In this document: piece by piece, positions 1-7,828 of the stretch
How the letters are laid out: every line of letters starts with the position of its first letter
Numbering within the stretch: position 1 is the stretch's first letter
From: UBA1562 sp041653955
Lineage (GTDB): Bacteria; Omnitrophota; Gorgyraeia; Gygaellales; Profunditerraquicolaceae
Length of the DNA stretch: 64,000 nucleotides
Assembly: GCA_041653955.1 (NCBI GenBank)
Contig: JBAZEH010000004.1
Span: 6,802 to 70,801, forward strand
Direction: 5' to 3'
The notes under the pieces: model-generated
Told to the model about the DNA's origin: nothing
The model's database searches: none
What the model saw: only the letters and a program-made list of their open reading frames with translations
Translations under genes and position numbers: made by a program

Positions 1-120
1 GAACAGTTTGGTCTTTCCACGCATAAACGCCTTATCGATATATTTGAGCCGACGTCTAAAACTATAGACTCGCTCAGAAAATTGAATCTGCCCGCAGGCG
101 TTGATGTTGAAATTAAGTAA
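1..120 (+). CDS. rpsJ: 30S ribosomal protein S10, C-terminal part
   Basis: The first 39 codons of the window read in frame 1 to a TAA stop and match the S10 C-terminus: a THKRLIDIFEPTSKTID stretch followed by the LPAGVDVEIK ending. S10 is a 30S head protein and also acts as NusE in antitermination. The 5' part lies outside the window. The gene heads the S10 operon, which continues directly with rplC, so the placement fits the family assignment. Confidence 0.95.
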   Translation, partial: EQFGLSTHKRLIDIFEPTSKTIDSLRKLNLPAGVDVEIK

Positions 121-162
121 GGCCACGGTTTATGGAGCGTAAGCGACATAAACCGCAAGGCC
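121..162 (+). promoter_or_regulatory. Hairpin directly after rpsJ
   Basis: GGTTTATG (127-134) is complementary to CATAAACC (147-154), with outer GGCC (121-124) pairing GGCC (159-162). It begins at the base after the rpsJ stop. There is no U-run, so it is not a typical intrinsic terminator. Its role is unknown; an RNA-processing or regulatory element in the S10 operon is possible. Confidence 0.55.
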
Positions 163-168
163 AAGCTT

Positions 169-217
169 ACACCGGGCATTTTTAAGAAACACAAAGTTGT
201 TCAAAAATGCCCGGTGT
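169..217 (+). promoter_or_regulatory. Long perfect hairpin upstream of rplC
   Basis: A 15-bp perfect inverted repeat, ACACCGGGCATTTTT (169-183) and its complement (203-217), flanks a 19-nt loop. It lies 39 nt before the rplC start. No poly-U tract follows, so readthrough into rplC is expected. It could be an mRNA processing or protection site, a ribosomal-protein binding site, or a REP-like element. Confidence 0.6.
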
Positions 218-256
218 TGAGGGATGAATAAACAAGATTAGAGGGTAATATATAAT

Positions 257-883
257 ATGACCGGTATCTTAGGAAAAAAATTAGGAATGTCGCAGGTTTA
301 CACGGGAGACGGCAATACGCTGGTCGCGGTCACGGTCATTGAAGCTGGGCCATGCCCTGTTTTGGCTGTGAGGGATAAGAATATACAGCTTGGGTTTGAT
401 GCCGCGCGCGAGAAATCCCTGAAAAGGCCCACGGCAAAATATTTCGCCAAATTGAATATTTCTCCCCGTAAGTTCATCAGGGAAGTATCTAAGGAAACCG
501 GTAAGGAGTATAAGGTCGGAGAGGAAGTAAAGGCCGATATCTTTAAGGCCGGCGATTTTGTGGATGTGACAGGGGTTTCCCTCGGTAAAGGGTTCCAGGG
601 AGGCATGAAACGCTGGAATTGGAAGGGGGGGCCGCAAACGCACGGCTCTACTTCCCATCGCCGCATAGGTTCAATTGGCGCGAGCACCACTCCGGGAAGG
701 GTGTGGAAGGGGCAGCATCTCCCCGGCCATATGGGTGCCCGCAGGGTGACTGCTCAAAGCCTTAAAGTGGTAAAAGTAGACATGGAGAATAATCTTCTCC
801 TGGTAAGAGGGGCGGTACCGGGTTATAAAAACAGTTATCTGATTATTAAACAGGCAAAAAAGAAGAAACCACAGAGTAAATAA
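257..883 (+). CDS. rplC: 50S ribosomal protein L3
   Basis: This 208-aa protein begins MTGILGKKLGMSQVY, the standard L3 N-terminus. Its central loop reads GGPQTHGSTSHRRIGSIG and continues to PGHMGARRVT, the extension that reaches the peptidyl-transferase centre. Length is normal for the family. A GAGGG ribosome-binding site sits about 11 nt before the ATG. L3 is an early 23S rRNA assembly protein. The stop codon overlaps the rplD start by one base, which suggests translational coupling. Confidence 0.97.
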   Translation: MTGILGKKLGMSQVYTGDGNTLVAVTVIEAGPCPVLAVRDKNIQLGFDAAREKSLKRPTAKYFAKLNISPRKFIREVSKETGKEYKVGEEVKADIFKAGDFVDVTGVSLGKGFQGGMKRWNWKGGPQTHGSTSHRRIGSIGASTTPGRVWKGQHLPGHMGARRVTAQSLKVVKVDMENNLLLVRGAVPGYKNSYLIIKQAKKKKPQSK

Positions 884-1509
884 TGGTAACCTTACCTATA
901 TATAATACAGAAGGAAAAGAGATAGATACCCATAAACTTGACGGGATATTTGACGGCAAGGTGAATAAGGATATATTACACCAGGCGATAACGGCTTACA
1001 GGGCTAATCAGAGAAGAGGGTTGGCTGCCGTAAAGACGATGGGTGAAGTCTCGGGAGGCGGACGCAAGCCATGGAAACAGAAAGGCACAGGGCGCGCCAG
1101 GGCAGGCTCCATACGTTCTCCTTTGTGGAGGCACGGAGGGGTTGTATTCGGCCCTATCCCCAGAGATTTCTCATATACGATACCCGAGAAAATAAAGAAG
1201 CTGGCGCTATTGTCGGCCCTGAACGCCAAGATAAATGAGAGTAACTTTATGCTCATTGACGCCTTGAAGTTAGAGCAGCCCAAGACAAAGGAAGCGGCCA
1301 AGGTTTTATCCAATCTTAAGATAAAGGGGGTCAAGGCCCTTTTATTGCTTGAAAAAGCGGAACAGAAAGTAAAGATAGCTTCGCGCAATATAGATACTTT
1401 AACTATTAACCAGGCGCAGGATACCAACGCATACGAGGTCTTATCGGTTAAGAAGATAGTCGTTACCAAAGAAGCGCTGCGCGCGTTAACGAGCAGGTTA
1501 AAAAGATGA
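883..1509 (+). CDS. rplD: 50S ribosomal protein L4
   Basis: L4 family, 208 aa. The long basic loop (GGGRKPWKQKGTGRARAGSI, about residues 50-70) is the part that lines the nascent peptide tunnel. In enterobacteria L4 also represses its own operon through the S10 leader; whether that applies here cannot be seen. The ATG shares its A with the rplC stop, and the end overlaps rplW by four bases. Confidence 0.97.
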   Translation: MVTLPIYNTEGKEIDTHKLDGIFDGKVNKDILHQAITAYRANQRRGLAAVKTMGEVSGGGRKPWKQKGTGRARAGSIRSPLWRHGGVVFGPIPRDFSYTIPEKIKKLALLSALNAKINESNFMLIDALKLEQPKTKEAAKVLSNLKIKGVKALLLLEKAEQKVKIASRNIDTLTINQAQDTNAYEVLSVKKIVVTKEALRALTSRLKR

Positions 1510-1787
1510 ATCGTTTGTCGCATGAAATAATAAAAGCATTATTAAGGACCGAAAAATCTACTTTATACGAGCCATACGGCCAGTATCTTTTTCTGGTGGA
1601 TAAGGCGGCGAACAAGATACAGATAAAGAAAGCTGTGGAAGAGATATATAAGGTCAAGGTAAAGACGGTGAACACGCTTATATCGGCGGGTAAATTAAAG
1701 AAGGTCAGGTACCAGATAGGGAAAACCCCGGATACCAAACAAGCGATAGTCACCTTAAAAGAAGGGCAAAAGATAGCAACCGCGTAA
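1506..1787 (+). CDS. rplW: 50S ribosomal protein L23
   Basis: A 93-aa protein in the L23 position between rplD and rplB. It contains the family pattern of a KSTLYEPYGQYLFLVD strand, an IKKAVEEIYKVKVKTVNT helix-strand unit and a basic tail. L23 sits at the tunnel exit and is the docking site for trigger factor and SRP. The ATG overlaps the rplD stop (ATGA). Confidence 0.95.
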   Translation: MNRLSHEIIKALLRTEKSTLYEPYGQYLFLVDKAANKIQIKKAVEEIYKVKVKTVNTLISAGKLKKVRYQIGKTPDTKQAIVTLKEGQKIATA

Positions 1788-1793
1788 AATACT

Positions 1794-2627
1794 ATGGGAA
1801 TAAAAAGATATAAACCTACTACGCCTTCAAGGCGCTGGATCACCGGTAATGATTTTGTGGAGATCACCAAGAGCAGGCCAGAGAAGTCATTGACAGTCCC
1901 TGTTAAGAGGACCGGAGGCAGGAATGCCTACGGCCGCATAACGGTAAGGCATAAGGGCGGGGGGCACAAGAGGCTGCTGCGCATCATAGATTTTAAGAGG
2001 GACCTTATGGAGGTACCGGGCAAGGTGATGTCAATAGAATATGACCCGAACCGTACAGCCAGGATCGCCTTGATAGAATATCCCGGTAAGGGGAAGAAAT
2101 ATATTGTCTGCCCGGATGGTTTAAAGGTAGGCAGCGAGATCATCTCTTCTAACGACAAGAGCGCTGAAATCAAGCCCGGCAATTGCCTTCTGCTTCGGCA
2201 TATCCCTTCGGGGACCATGATACATAATCTAGAGATGGTAAAAGGTATGGGCGGACAGATCGTAAGGAGCGCCGGTTCATCCGCGCAAATAATGGCAAAG
2301 GAAGATGAATTTGCCCATGTAAAGCTTCCCTCGGGCGAGGTAAGGCGCGTAAGCCTGGATTGTCACGCCACCGTAGGGCAGGTAAGCAATATAGAGCATG
2401 AAGCGATATCGTGGGGTAAGGCGGGAAGGATGCGCTGGAGAGGTATCAGGCCGACCGTAAGAGGGCTTGCAATGAACCCGGTAGACCATCCTCACGGAGG
2501 AGGCGAGGGTAAGTCCGGACAGGGTAACCCTCATCCTGTAACGCCCTGGGGTAAACCCACCAAAGGATATAAGACCAGAAAGAAAAGAAAGTATTCCGAT
2601 AAGTTCATCGTCAAGAGGAGATCATAA
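1794..2627 (+). CDS. rplB: 50S ribosomal protein L2
   Basis: This 277-aa protein has full L2 length. Diagnostic motifs are NAYGRITVRHKGGGHKR near the N-terminus and PVDHPHGGGEGKSG near the C-terminus; the latter holds the conserved histidine region near the peptidyl-transferase centre. It follows rplW by 6 nt and precedes rpsS by 3 nt, inside the S10 operon. Confidence 0.98.
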   Translation: MGIKRYKPTTPSRRWITGNDFVEITKSRPEKSLTVPVKRTGGRNAYGRITVRHKGGGHKRLLRIIDFKRDLMEVPGKVMSIEYDPNRTARIALIEYPGKGKKYIVCPDGLKVGSEIISSNDKSAEIKPGNCLLLRHIPSGTMIHNLEMVKGMGGQIVRSAGSSAQIMAKEDEFAHVKLPSGEVRRVSLDCHATVGQVSNIEHEAISWGKAGRMRWRGIRPTVRGLAMNPVDHPHGGGEGKSGQGNPHPVTPWGKPTKGYKTRKKRKYSDKFIVKRRS

Positions 2628-2630
2628 AAT

Positions 2631-2918
2631 ATGCCACGCTCGCTTAAAAAAGGTCCTTTTGTAGAAGGAAGATTGGTAGAGAAGGCTGAAAGAGCAAGAC
2701 GCTCCGGAGTGCGCCAGGCGATCAAGACCTGGTCAAGGCGTTCAACGATACTTCCGGATTTTGTCGGCTTGACCTTCGCGGTACATGACGGGAAAAAACA
2801 TGTCCCTGTTTTTATAACGGAAAATATGGTCGGGCATAAATTAGGGGAGATGGCCCCCAGCCGCATATTCAGGAAACACGGCGGCGTCAAAGCTAAGAAG
2901 GCCGCAGATAAAACCTAA
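2631..2918 (+). CDS. rpsS: 30S ribosomal protein S19
   Basis: A 95-aa protein with the S19 signatures PRSLKKGPFV at the N-terminus and VPVFITENMVGHKLGEMAPS in the second half. S19 forms the S13-S19 pair in the 30S head that contacts A-site tRNA. Size and operon position (rplB-rpsS-rplV) are canonical. Confidence 0.97.
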   Translation: MPRSLKKGPFVEGRLVEKAERARRSGVRQAIKTWSRRSTILPDFVGLTFAVHDGKKHVPVFITENMVGHKLGEMAPSRIFRKHGGVKAKKAADKT

Positions 2919-2924
2919 AATAAA

Positions 2925-3263
2925 ATGATAGCAAAAGCGCAGGTAAAATTCATAAGGATATCACCCGTAAAGGTAAGGCAGGTAATAGAGCTGATACGCC
3001 ATAAGGATGTCGCAACCGCCATAGCCCTGCTTAATAATATCAATAAGGGCCCGCGCGCCCATTTATTGAAGATATTAAAACAGGCCTCCGCTAACGCGAA
3101 GGTCAAAGGTTTTGGCCCGGAGAAGCTTTATATATCCAAGCTGATCTGCGATGAGGGCCCAAGATGGAAAAGGTTCAAGGCGGCCGCATTCGGAAGGGCG
3201 TCTTCTATCAGGAAAAGGACATCGCATATAAATATAGAGCTTGATATTAAGCCCGGGGCTTAA
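2925..3263 (+). CDS. rplV: 50S ribosomal protein L22
   Basis: At 112 aa this matches L22, with the KFIRISPVKVRQVIELIR N-terminal helix region, a tunnel-lining beta hairpin around residues 78-95 (FGPEKLYIS to GPRWKRFKAAAFGRA) and the RTSHINIELD C-terminus. It is followed by 141 nt without a gene that contain tandem repeats; the operon is otherwise very tightly packed. Confidence 0.96.
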   Translation: MIAKAQVKFIRISPVKVRQVIELIRHKDVATAIALLNNINKGPRAHLLKILKQASANAKVKGFGPEKLYISKLICDEGPRWKRFKAAAFGRASSIRKRTSHINIELDIKPGA

Positions 3264-3380
3264 ATACCCGAACTTAATTGAGAGTTCGGTATGCCCTTTC
3301 TGGGCTAATACCCGAATTTAATTGAGAGTTCGGTATGCCCTTTCTGGGCTAATACCCGAATTTAATTGAGAGTTCGGTAT
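3263..3380 (+). repeat. Three tandem 44-nt hairpin units between rplV and rpsC
   Basis: Units lie at 3263-3306, 3307-3350 and, lacking the last 14 nt, 3351-3380. They are nearly identical. Each contains CCGAAYT-TAATTGAG-AGTTCGG, a 7-bp stem with an 8-nt loop. The one variable base (C in unit 1, T in units 2 and 3) keeps pairing as G-C or G-U. Units 1 and 2 also contain a small GCCC-tttct-GGGC stem. In place of the missing end of unit 3 is TACGC-tact-GCGTA (3380-3393), next to the rpsC ribosome-binding site. No reading frame is maintained, since 44 is not a multiple of 3. Confidence 0.9.
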
Positions 3381-3404
3381 ACGCTACTGCGTAAGGAGTA
3401 ATTA

Positions 3405-4094
3405 ATGGGACAAAAGGTACATCCGTTTTTACAAAGAATAGGTTTTATCAGGACATGGCACAGCAGGTGGTTTGCGACCCCCAGGGATTACGCCAAGTTC
3501 ATCAAAGAAGATTATGACATCAGGAAGTTCGTCAAGGCCAGGTTCAAGCAGGCGGCGGTCTCCAAGATAATAATAGAGAGGCTGGCTGAACGGATAAAGA
3601 TTAGAATATTCAGCGCGAGGCCCGGCATAATCATAGGCCGCCATGGTTCGGATATAGAGCGCCTGCGTGAAGACTTAAGTAACCTGATTAAAAGAGAGTT
3701 CTCCATAGATATAGAAGAGGTAAAAAACCCGGCGTTGGACGCGCAGCTGGTAGCTGAAAACGTGGCATTGCAGCTTGAAAAAAGAATAGCCTTCCGCAGG
3801 GCGATAAAGAGGGCGATAGAGCAGACGATGAATTCCGGCGCCGAAGGGATAAAGGTGGTTTGTTCCGGAAGGCTCGGAGGCGCGGAGATGTCGCGCACGG
3901 AAACATACAAGCAGGGTAAGATACCGCTTGCTACCTTACGCGCGGATATAGATTACGGTTTCGCGGAGAGCCTTACCACATACGGCTTGATCGGGATCAA
4001 ATCCTGGATATATAAAGGCGAAATACTCGTAAAGAAATCCGTTGAAGACAAAGTAAAAGAAGATATTGAAGCCGGGACGCAAAATCCGGCTTAA
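3405..4094 (+). CDS. rpsC: 30S ribosomal protein S3
   Basis: S3 family, 229 aa. It starts MGQKVHPFLQRIGFIRTW, has a type II KH domain with the RNA-binding GRHG loop near residue 78, and the C-terminal SGRLGGAEMSRTE..GKIPLATLRADIDYG signature. S3 forms the mRNA entry site of the 30S subunit. The ribosome-binding site AAGGAG (3393-3398) lies 6 nt from the ATG. Unlike its neighbours the gene is separated from upstream rplV by a repeat-bearing spacer. Confidence 0.98.
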   Translation: MGQKVHPFLQRIGFIRTWHSRWFATPRDYAKFIKEDYDIRKFVKARFKQAAVSKIIIERLAERIKIRIFSARPGIIIGRHGSDIERLREDLSNLIKREFSIDIEEVKNPALDAQLVAENVALQLEKRIAFRRAIKRAIEQTMNSGAEGIKVVCSGRLGGAEMSRTETYKQGKIPLATLRADIDYGFAESLTTYGLIGIKSWIYKGEILVKKSVEDKVKEDIEAGTQNPA

Positions 4095-4113
4095 GAAAGG
4101 GCGGGTATAAAAA

Positions 4114-4530
4114 GTGGTTTTAATGCCAAAAAGAGTAAAATACCGCAAGTTGCAGCGCGGCACAAAAAGGGGGGTAGCTACTTCCGGAGCCGAACTCTCT
4201 TTTGGTGAATTCGGGCTTAAAACTTTAGAGAACGGATGGTTAAAGAATACGCAGATAGAGGCTGTTCGCGTTATACTCGCCAGGCAGCTGCATAGAGGCG
4301 GAAAACTATGGATCAGGGTTTTTCCGGATAAGTCCATAACCAAAAAACCCGCCGAAGTCCGCATGGGCAAGGGCAAGGGAGACCTCGATCATTGGGTGGC
4401 AGTCGTAAAAAGAGGGCGCATACTCTTTGAATTAGGAGGTGTGCCGGAGGAGTTCGCGCGCATGTGTTTCAGGCTTGCGGCTTACAAGATACCCTTTAAA
4501 ACAAAGTTCGTAACGCGCACGCACAGATAA
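4114..4530 (+). CDS. rplP: 50S ribosomal protein L16
   Basis: L16 family, 138 aa. It has the RKLQRGTKRGVATSG N-terminal region and the MGKGKGDLDHWVAVVKRGR motif that reaches the A and P sites. I chose GTG at 4114 because an AAAGG site lies 13 nt upstream and the reading MVLMPKRVKYRK matches the usual extra residues before MPKR. An ATG at 4123 is the alternative. Confidence 0.95.
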   Translation: MVLMPKRVKYRKLQRGTKRGVATSGAELSFGEFGLKTLENGWLKNTQIEAVRVILARQLHRGGKLWIRVFPDKSITKKPAEVRMGKGKGDLDHWVAVVKRGRILFELGGVPEEFARMCFRLAAYKIPFKTKFVTRTHR

Positions 4531-4535
4531 ATATT

Positions 4536-4721
4536 ATGAAAGCAAAAGAATTACGTAATCTTTCCAAGGAAGAATTGCTGCAGAAAGAAAGGTCGCTCAA
4601 AGAAGAGCTGTTTAAGCTGAATATGCAGCGTTACGCAGGAAGGGTCGATAAGCCGCATATGTTTTCCCTTCTTAAAAGAGATATAGCCAGGATAAAGACT
4701 TTATTAAGGGAAAAGAAATAA
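4536..4721 (+). CDS. rpmC: 50S ribosomal protein L29
   Basis: A 61-aa, entirely helical L29. It starts MKAKELRNLSKEELLQKE and has the LKEELFKLNMQRYAGRVDKPH core. L29 sits next to L23 at the tunnel exit. The position between rplP and rpsQ is canonical. Confidence 0.95.
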   Translation: MKAKELRNLSKEELLQKERSLKEELFKLNMQRYAGRVDKPHMFSLLKRDIARIKTLLREKK

Positions 4722-4744
4722 TAAACCGAAAGGTATAACGCGAA

Positions 4745-5026
4745 ATGAGCAAAAGAAGAAGTTTCACGGGAGAGGTTGTCTCGGATAAGATGCAGAAAAC
4801 GATCATCGTCAGGGTCATGCAGATGAGCAAGCACCCTAAGTACGGAAGGATCGTCAAGAAATATAATAAATTCAAGGCGCACGATGAGAAGAATACCGCC
4901 AGGACAGGCGATGTGGTAAAGATAGAAGAGACCAGGCCTCTGTCAAAAGATAAGCGTTTCAGGTTTATAGGGGTGGTCAGAAAAGCCGAGATACCTCATG
5001 TTAACATTAAGGAGCAGGCAGAATGA
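4745..5026 (+). CDS. rpsQ: 30S ribosomal protein S17
   Basis: S17 family, 93 aa, an OB-fold primary 16S rRNA binder. Motifs seen are FTGEVVSDKMQKTIIVRV and KAHDEKNTARTGDVVKIEE, then TRPLSKDKRFRF. The end overlaps the rplN start by four bases. Confidence 0.96.
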   Translation: MSKRRSFTGEVVSDKMQKTIIVRVMQMSKHPKYGRIVKKYNKFKAHDEKNTARTGDVVKIEETRPLSKDKRFRFIGVVRKAEIPHVNIKEQAE

Positions 5027-5391
5027 TACAGTTACGCAGTATTCTTGATATCGCGGACAATACCGGCGCAAAGCGCGCTTCCTTTATAGCGGTTACGGGT
5101 AAAAAGAACTGCGATTTCGCGCAGCTCGGAGACGTGATCACGGTCAACGTAAAAGAGACAGCCCCGGAGGCAACCGTAAAGAAGGGGGAGGTAGCCAAGG
5201 CCGTGATAGTAAGGACGAAAGAGGCCGTAAAGCGTTCGGATGGTTCCGTCTTGAGATTTGACCGTAACGCTATTGTATTCATAGACGCGCAGAGGAACCC
5301 GAGAGGGACCAGGGTCTTTGGGCCGGTAGCAAGAGAGCTAAGGGAGAAGAATTTTACCAAGATAATATCCCTGGCTCCGGAAGTAATATAA
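5023..5391 (+). CDS. rplN: 50S ribosomal protein L14
   Basis: At 122 aa this is the exact usual L14 length. It begins MIQLRSILDIADNTGAKRAS and carries RSDGSVLRFDRNAIVFID and GTRVFGPVARELRE. L14 contributes to the inter-subunit interface and is the target of RsfS in other bacteria. The ATGA overlap with rpsQ implies coupling. Confidence 0.97.
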   Translation: MIQLRSILDIADNTGAKRASFIAVTGKKNCDFAQLGDVITVNVKETAPEATVKKGEVAKAVIVRTKEAVKRSDGSVLRFDRNAIVFIDAQRNPRGTRVFGPVARELREKNFTKIISLAPEVI

Positions 5392-5401
5392 GGGATAAAA
5401 A

Positions 5402-5713
5402 ATGCACAAGATAAAAAAAGGCGATACAGTAGAGGTAATAAAAGGCAAGGATAGAGGCAAAAAGGGCAAGGTCCTTAGGGTCCTGGCCGCTGATAGCCGC
5501 GCCATAGTTGAAGGTATTAATATGGTCAAGAAGCATATGCGGCGCAGGCGCGAGGATGAAAAGGGCGGTATCGTGCCCATTGAAATGCCGATCAATATGG
5601 CTAATCTTATGCTTTTCTGCAAAAGCTGTAACCGCGCAAAAAGGTCAGGATTTACGCTCTTGAAGGATGGCAGCAAGGCCAGGATATGCAGAACATGCAA
5701 AGAGGTGATATAA
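5402..5713 (+). CDS. rplX: 50S ribosomal protein L24
   Basis: L24 family, 103 aa, with an N-terminal KOW motif (KKGDTVEVIKGKDRGKKGKV) and a C-terminal cysteine pair pattern, CKSC near residue 71 and CRTC near residue 98, suggesting a zinc-binding variant. L24 initiates 50S assembly at the 5' end of 23S rRNA. rplE follows at 5716. Confidence 0.95.
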   Translation: MHKIKKGDTVEVIKGKDRGKKGKVLRVLAADSRAIVEGINMVKKHMRRRREDEKGGIVPIEMPINMANLMLFCKSCNRAKRSGFTLLKDGSKARICRTCKEVI

Positions 5714-5715
5714 CT

Positions 5716-6270
5716 ATGGTACCGCGTTTGTTGGAAAAATACAGGAATGAGATCATACCGGGAATGATGGAGGCTTTTTCCATCAAGAACAAGATGGCTG
5801 TCCCGCATCTGGATAAGATAGTCATAAATATGGGTATAGGTGAAGCGTTGCAGGATATCAAGATCCTGGATAAGGCGATGGAAGAGCTTGCGACGATCAC
5901 CGGACAAAGGCCCATAGTAAGGCGGGCAAAAAAGGCCATAGCAAACTTTAAGATCAGGAAAGGGCAGGCAATAGGCTGCAAAGTAACATTAAGGCGCAAG
6001 ATAATGTATGAATTTATGGATAGGCTTATAAGCATAGCCTTGCCGCGTATACGCGATTTCAGGGGCGTATCCGCCGATTCATTTGACCAGGCCGGCAATT
6101 ACAGCCTGGGGCTTACCGAGCAAGGCATATTCCCGGAGATAGATTATGACAAATTGAGCCGGACGCAAGGTATGGATATAACCTTCGTGATAAAAAATTC
6201 TAAAAGTAAAGAACAGTCAAAAGAGCTTTTAAGGCTGTTCGGGATGCCTTTCAGCACAGGAGAGGATTAA
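5716..6270 (+). CDS. rplE: 50S ribosomal protein L5
   Basis: L5 binds 5S rRNA in the central protuberance. I chose ATG 5716 (MVPRLLEKYRNEI, 184 aa) rather than the in-frame ATG 30 nt upstream inside rplX, because AGAGGTGAT sits immediately before it and the length fits the family. Recognisable are KIVINMGIGEA, ITGQRPIVRRAKKAIANFK and the C-terminal GMDITFVIKN. Confidence 0.96.
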   Translation: MVPRLLEKYRNEIIPGMMEAFSIKNKMAVPHLDKIVINMGIGEALQDIKILDKAMEELATITGQRPIVRRAKKAIANFKIRKGQAIGCKVTLRRKIMYEFMDRLISIALPRIRDFRGVSADSFDQAGNYSLGLTEQGIFPEIDYDKLSRTQGMDITFVIKNSKSKEQSKELLRLFGMPFSTGED

Positions 6271-6284
6271 ACGAGGATATAAGT

Positions 6285-6470
6285 ATGGCCAAGAATTCAC
6301 AGATAGCAAGATGGAAGAGGCCGGCCAAATTTTCCAGCCGCAAGTATAACCGTTGCAGCATCTGCGGCAGGTCGGGAGGTTATTTAAGAAGGTTTCAGCT
6401 TTGCCGTATATGTTTCAGGGAATTGGCGTGGCAGGGGATGATCCCGGGGGTAAAGAAGGCAAGCTGGTAA
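6285..6470 (+). CDS. rpsN: 30S ribosomal protein S14, zinc-binding short form
   Basis: A 61-aa S14 of the short, zinc-containing (C+) type, sometimes called rpsZ. Two CxxC pairs are visible, CSIC and CRIC, separated by a GRSGGYLRRFQL linker, and the protein ends GMIPGVKKASW as in the family. S14 lies in the 30S head near S3 and S19. Confidence 0.97.
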   Translation: MAKNSQIARWKRPAKFSSRKYNRCSICGRSGGYLRRFQLCRICFRELAWQGMIPGVKKASW

Positions 6471-6500
6471 TAAATAAAACAATAAGGAATTGGGGGCAAA

Positions 6501-6896
6501 ATGTCTCGGACTGATCTGATCGCAGATACTTTTACTATGATCCGCAACGCCATTATGGCGAAAAAGGAAAACCTGGATGTACCCGCATCCAAACAGTTGA
6601 CCTCTATCCTGGATATAATTAAAAAAGAGGGGTATATAGATAATTTTAAGCTTGTAGACGATAAGAAGCGCGGATACCTTAGGGTATATTTAAAGTACGT
6701 TATGGGCAAATCCGCGATAAAGAGCATAAAACGGGTATCAAGGCCGGGGTTACGCGTATACGTGAATCACGGGAAGATCCCGCGCGTTTTAAGGGGTAAA
6801 GGGCTTGCGATTATCTCTACCTCTAAAGGCGTTATGACCGATGACGATGCCAGAAAATCAGGATTAGGCGGAGAAGTCATCGGGTATATATGGTAA
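6501..6896 (+). CDS. rpsH: 30S ribosomal protein S8
   Basis: S8 family, 131 aa. It begins with the DLIADTFTMIRNAIMAKKE helix and ends with the 16S-binding GLAIISTSKGVMTDDDARK segment and the terminal GEVIGYIW. S8 is a primary binder of helix 21 of 16S rRNA and in E. coli the spc-operon repressor; no obvious mimic site was identified here. Confidence 0.97.
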   Translation: MSRTDLIADTFTMIRNAIMAKKENLDVPASKQLTSILDIIKKEGYIDNFKLVDDKKRGYLRVYLKYVMGKSAIKSIKRVSRPGLRVYVNHGKIPRVLRGKGLAIISTSKGVMTDDDARKSGLGGEVIGYIW

Positions 6897-6910
6897 GAAT
6901 AGGATAAGAT

Positions 6911-7459
6911 ATGTCAAGGATAGGCAAGAAATCAATAGTTATTCCAAAAGAAGTAAAGGTTGAGGTCACTGACGGGGTAGTTTCAGTTACCGGCCCTAAA
7001 GGGTCGCTGAAGCTGGCTCTTTCCGGGCGCATATCCGCGGAGGTAAGCGAAGGGCAGGTCATTTTGAAAAGGCCCTCTGATACCAAGCTGGATAAATCGC
7101 AGCATGGCCTTTGCCGCGCCCTGGTATCCAATATGGTCAAAGGCGTCACAGAAGGTTATGTTAAGGAGCTTGAGATAATCGGGGTAGGTTTCCGCGCGCA
7201 GGTGCAGGGAAACACCCTGAGCATGCAGCTGGGTTATTCGCATCCCGTAAATTTCCCCATACCGGAAGGCATAAAGATAGAGGCCCCTAAAAATACGCAG
7301 GTCATAATAAGGGGTATAGATAAAGAAAAGGTCGGAGAGATAGCTGCCGAGATAAGGGCCGCGTATCCTCCTGAACCATACAAAGGCAAAGGCGTGCGTT
7401 ATGCCGGAGAATATGTCAAGAAGAAGGTCGGCAAGGCGCAGGCGACAACATCTAAATAA
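6911..7459 (+). CDS. rplF: 50S ribosomal protein L6
   Basis: At 182 aa this is a full-length L6 with two homologous domains. It starts MSRIGKKSIVIPKEVKVEV and ends with the diagnostic PPEPYKGKGVRYAGEYVKKK motif. L6 lies near the factor-binding stalk base. It is followed 2 nt later by rplR. Confidence 0.97.
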   Translation: MSRIGKKSIVIPKEVKVEVTDGVVSVTGPKGSLKLALSGRISAEVSEGQVILKRPSDTKLDKSQHGLCRALVSNMVKGVTEGYVKELEIIGVGFRAQVQGNTLSMQLGYSHPVNFPIPEGIKIEAPKNTQVIIRGIDKEKVGEIAAEIRAAYPPEPYKGKGVRYAGEYVKKKVGKAQATTSK

Positions 7460-7461
7460 CC

Positions 7462-7824
7462 ATGAAAAAAAAGAAAGAGATAGTAAGGAATAAAAGGCAT
7501 CGGCGCATACGCATGCGTATGTTCGGCACGCAGGAACGCCCCCGCCTTATTGTGCACCGTTCCCTGAAGAATTTCTCCGCTCAGATCATAGATGATACGG
7601 ACAGCAGGACGATATTCTCATTATCCACGCAGGATAAGGAGATAAAAGACAAGTTTGCTTCTCCCGGAAATGTCAAGGCTTCGGAGTTTTTCGGGGAGGT
7701 TTTTGCGAGGAAGGCTAAAGAAAAAGGCGTAAGCAAGATCGTATTTGACCGCGCCGGTTACCTCTATATGGGGAGGGTCAGGGCTTTTGCCGACGCATTA
7801 AGAAAAGGCGGATTGGAGTTCTAA
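7462..7824 (+). CDS. rplR: 50S ribosomal protein L18
   Basis: L18 family, 120 aa, a 5S rRNA binder. It has a basic N-terminus (KKKKEIVRNKRHRRIRMR), the RPRLIVHRSLKNFSAQIIDD core and a VFDRAGYLYMGRVRAFADA C-terminal region. Canonical position between rplF and rpsE. Confidence 0.96.
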   Translation: MKKKKEIVRNKRHRRIRMRMFGTQERPRLIVHRSLKNFSAQIIDDTDSRTIFSLSTQDKEIKDKFASPGNVKASEFFGEVFARKAKEKGVSKIVFDRAGYLYMGRVRAFADALRKGGLEF

Positions 7825-7828
7825 AAAA

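Noticed and set aside
3263..3380. Three direct repeats as a possible CRISPR array
   Set aside because: The units are adjacent with no variable spacers, there are only three, and no cas genes are near.
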